Position numbers and translations under genes: made by a program
Origin: UMGS1840 sp964537245
GTDB lineage: Bacteria; Bacillota; Clostridia; UMGS1840
Assembly (NCBI GenBank): GCA_964537245.1
Contig: CAZHZL010000119.1
Location: forward strand, 1 to 5,562
DNA: 5,562 nucleotides
Reading direction: 5' to 3'
Part shown: positions 4,681 through 5,562 of the stretch, one piece after another
Numbering within the stretch: the stretch's first letter is position 1
Layout: the number at the start of each line of letters is the position of its first letter
Notes under the pieces: generated by a model
The model's input: the letters and a program-made list of their open reading frames with translations, nothing else
The model's database searches: none
Told to the model about the DNA's origin: nothing

Positions 4681-5562
4681 TTATACTTTCAAATGCTTGT
4701 TCACAGCAAAGGACGCTCCTATGCCACCTATAACCAAGCCATAAATAATATTAGTTGAAAAAAGATCTTTAGCAATATCCAAAGGCTCCATAAGCGTTAT
4801 TTCGTTAATCTGATGGTTAAGATTGCCGAACAAACAATTATAGCCATAAGTAAGGAGTATTGCAGATATCAATCCGCCAACAAGGCCGATTATAATTCCC
4901 TCGATAACAAACGGTGTTCTGACAAAGCTGTTTGTTGCTCCGACATATTTCATTATATTAATATGTTTTCTTCTTGAAAATATAGAAACATTTATAATAT
5001 TTGAAACAATACTCAAGCATAAAACCGAAAGAAGTATATATGATATTATAGTATATAATTTTATTTTTTTTGAAATATCATCAAGCTTTTTTGATGTATC
5101 CACATTATCTGAAACAGAATCAACCTGTGGAATAGACTTGATTTTTTCTATTGTTTCAGCGCTCATCGAAAGCTCGTTCATAGTCACGGTAAAGCTGTTT
5201 CTGAAAGGATTGTCCTCATGAGTAAGCTTCTGAATTGCCGCTGATTTATCTATTTTTGCTTTTACCTCTTCAAGTGCCTGCGCTTTTGTTTTCAGCTCGG
5301 CGCTTTTTACATTTTCTACACTTCTTATATCCTGACCAACTAAATCAAGGTCATTTTCTCCGACAGAATCCTTTATATATATATTAAATTCAAAGCTGTT
5401 TCCGATATCCTCGGAAATATGAACAATATTAAAGGATATTATATTAAAAACTCCGATTATAAGAAGAGAAACAAGAACTGTTATAATCGTTGTAAGCGTA
5501 ACAATTCTGTTTGTAAAAAGATTGGCAAAGCCTTCTTTTATAAAATAACTAACATTCTTCAT
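4681..5562 (-). CDS. ftsX: Cell division ABC transporter permease-like protein FtsX
   Basis: FtsX pairs with the ATPase FtsE in the membrane and passes ATP-driven movement to peptidoglycan hydrolases outside; it is not a true transporter. The 293-residue protein has the family layout: a short cytoplasmic N-terminus with IKEGFANLFTNR (8-19), membrane segment 1 (about 20-44), a large extracellular domain (about 45-168) with the conserved DNPFRNSF region (117-124), membrane segment 2 (about 170-194), a cytoplasmic loop with SRRKHINIMKYVGAT (196-210), and segments 3 (about 217-240) and 4 (about 270-287). The ATG is the last three bases of the window. Its position and the normal N-terminus suggest a complete gene, but the ribosome site and the expected ftsE lie outside. 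The hydrolase this complex controls is probably the M23 enzyme two genes downstream. In some Firmicutes FtsEX acts in elongation or sporulation instead of division. Confidence 0.96.
   Translation of the reverse strand: MKNVSYFIKEGFANLFTNRIVTLTTIITVLVSLLIIGVFNIISFNIVHISEDIGNSFEFNIYIKDSVGENDLDLVGQDIRSVENVKSAELKTKAQALEEVKAKIDKSAAIQKLTHEDNPFRNSFTVTMNELSMSAETIEKIKSIPQVDSVSDNVDTSKKLDDISKKIKLYTIISYILLSVLCLSIVSNIINVSIFSRRKHINIMKYVGATNSFVRTPFVIEGIIIGLVGGLISAILLTYGYNCLFGNLNHQINEITLMEPLDIAKDLFSTNIIYGLVIGGIGASFAVNKHLKV

Overview
The window reads as chromosome from a low-GC, endospore-forming member of the Firmicutes (Clostridia-like). This rests on AT-rich non-coding DNA, strong AGGAGG-type ribosome sites, a SpoIIR sporulation gene, a CwlO/PcsB-type cell-wall hydrolase beside ftsX, and the first codons of what looks like a clostridial pyruvate phosphate dikinase. 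I cannot name the genus. Every gene is on the minus strand, so transcription runs from the right edge to the left edge.

Right to left, 5562-889 is one tightly packed cluster: ftsX, then a small His/Ser/Arg-rich single-pass membrane protein of unknown function, a secreted coiled-coil M23 endopeptidase, a membrane-anchored PDZ/S41 C-terminal processing protease, and ispE. Junctions are a 14-nt gap, a 1-nt overlap (TAATG), a 60-nt gap holding a stem-loop, and a 4-nt overlap (ATGA). This suggests co-transcription and partial translational coupling. The first four genes form a plausible envelope module. FtsX, with FtsE presumably just outside the window, transmits ATPase-driven change across the membrane to activate the M23 hydrolase. 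The His-rich protein and the S41 protease are placed as accessory or regulatory parts. IspE is a housekeeping enzyme of isoprenoid synthesis, which feeds undecaprenyl phosphate and so the cell wall.

Between ispE and spoIIR (827-886) lies a compact regulatory block: a good match to a forespore sigma-F promoter, followed at once by an intrinsic terminator whose left arm holds the predicted sigma-F start point. This would stop vegetative read-through from ispE while leaving the sigma-F transcript untouched. spoIIR follows, and its best start is the third of three clustered ATGs.

The left 202 bases carry a strong extended -10 sigma-A promoter with phased A-tracts upstream, a possible 5' stem-loop, an AGGAGG site and the first 10 codons of a gene that I read as ppdK. 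I see no clearly novel system. The points most worth following are the unknown His-rich protein in the FtsX cluster, the altered S41 catalytic region, and the sigma-F promoter/terminator arrangement.
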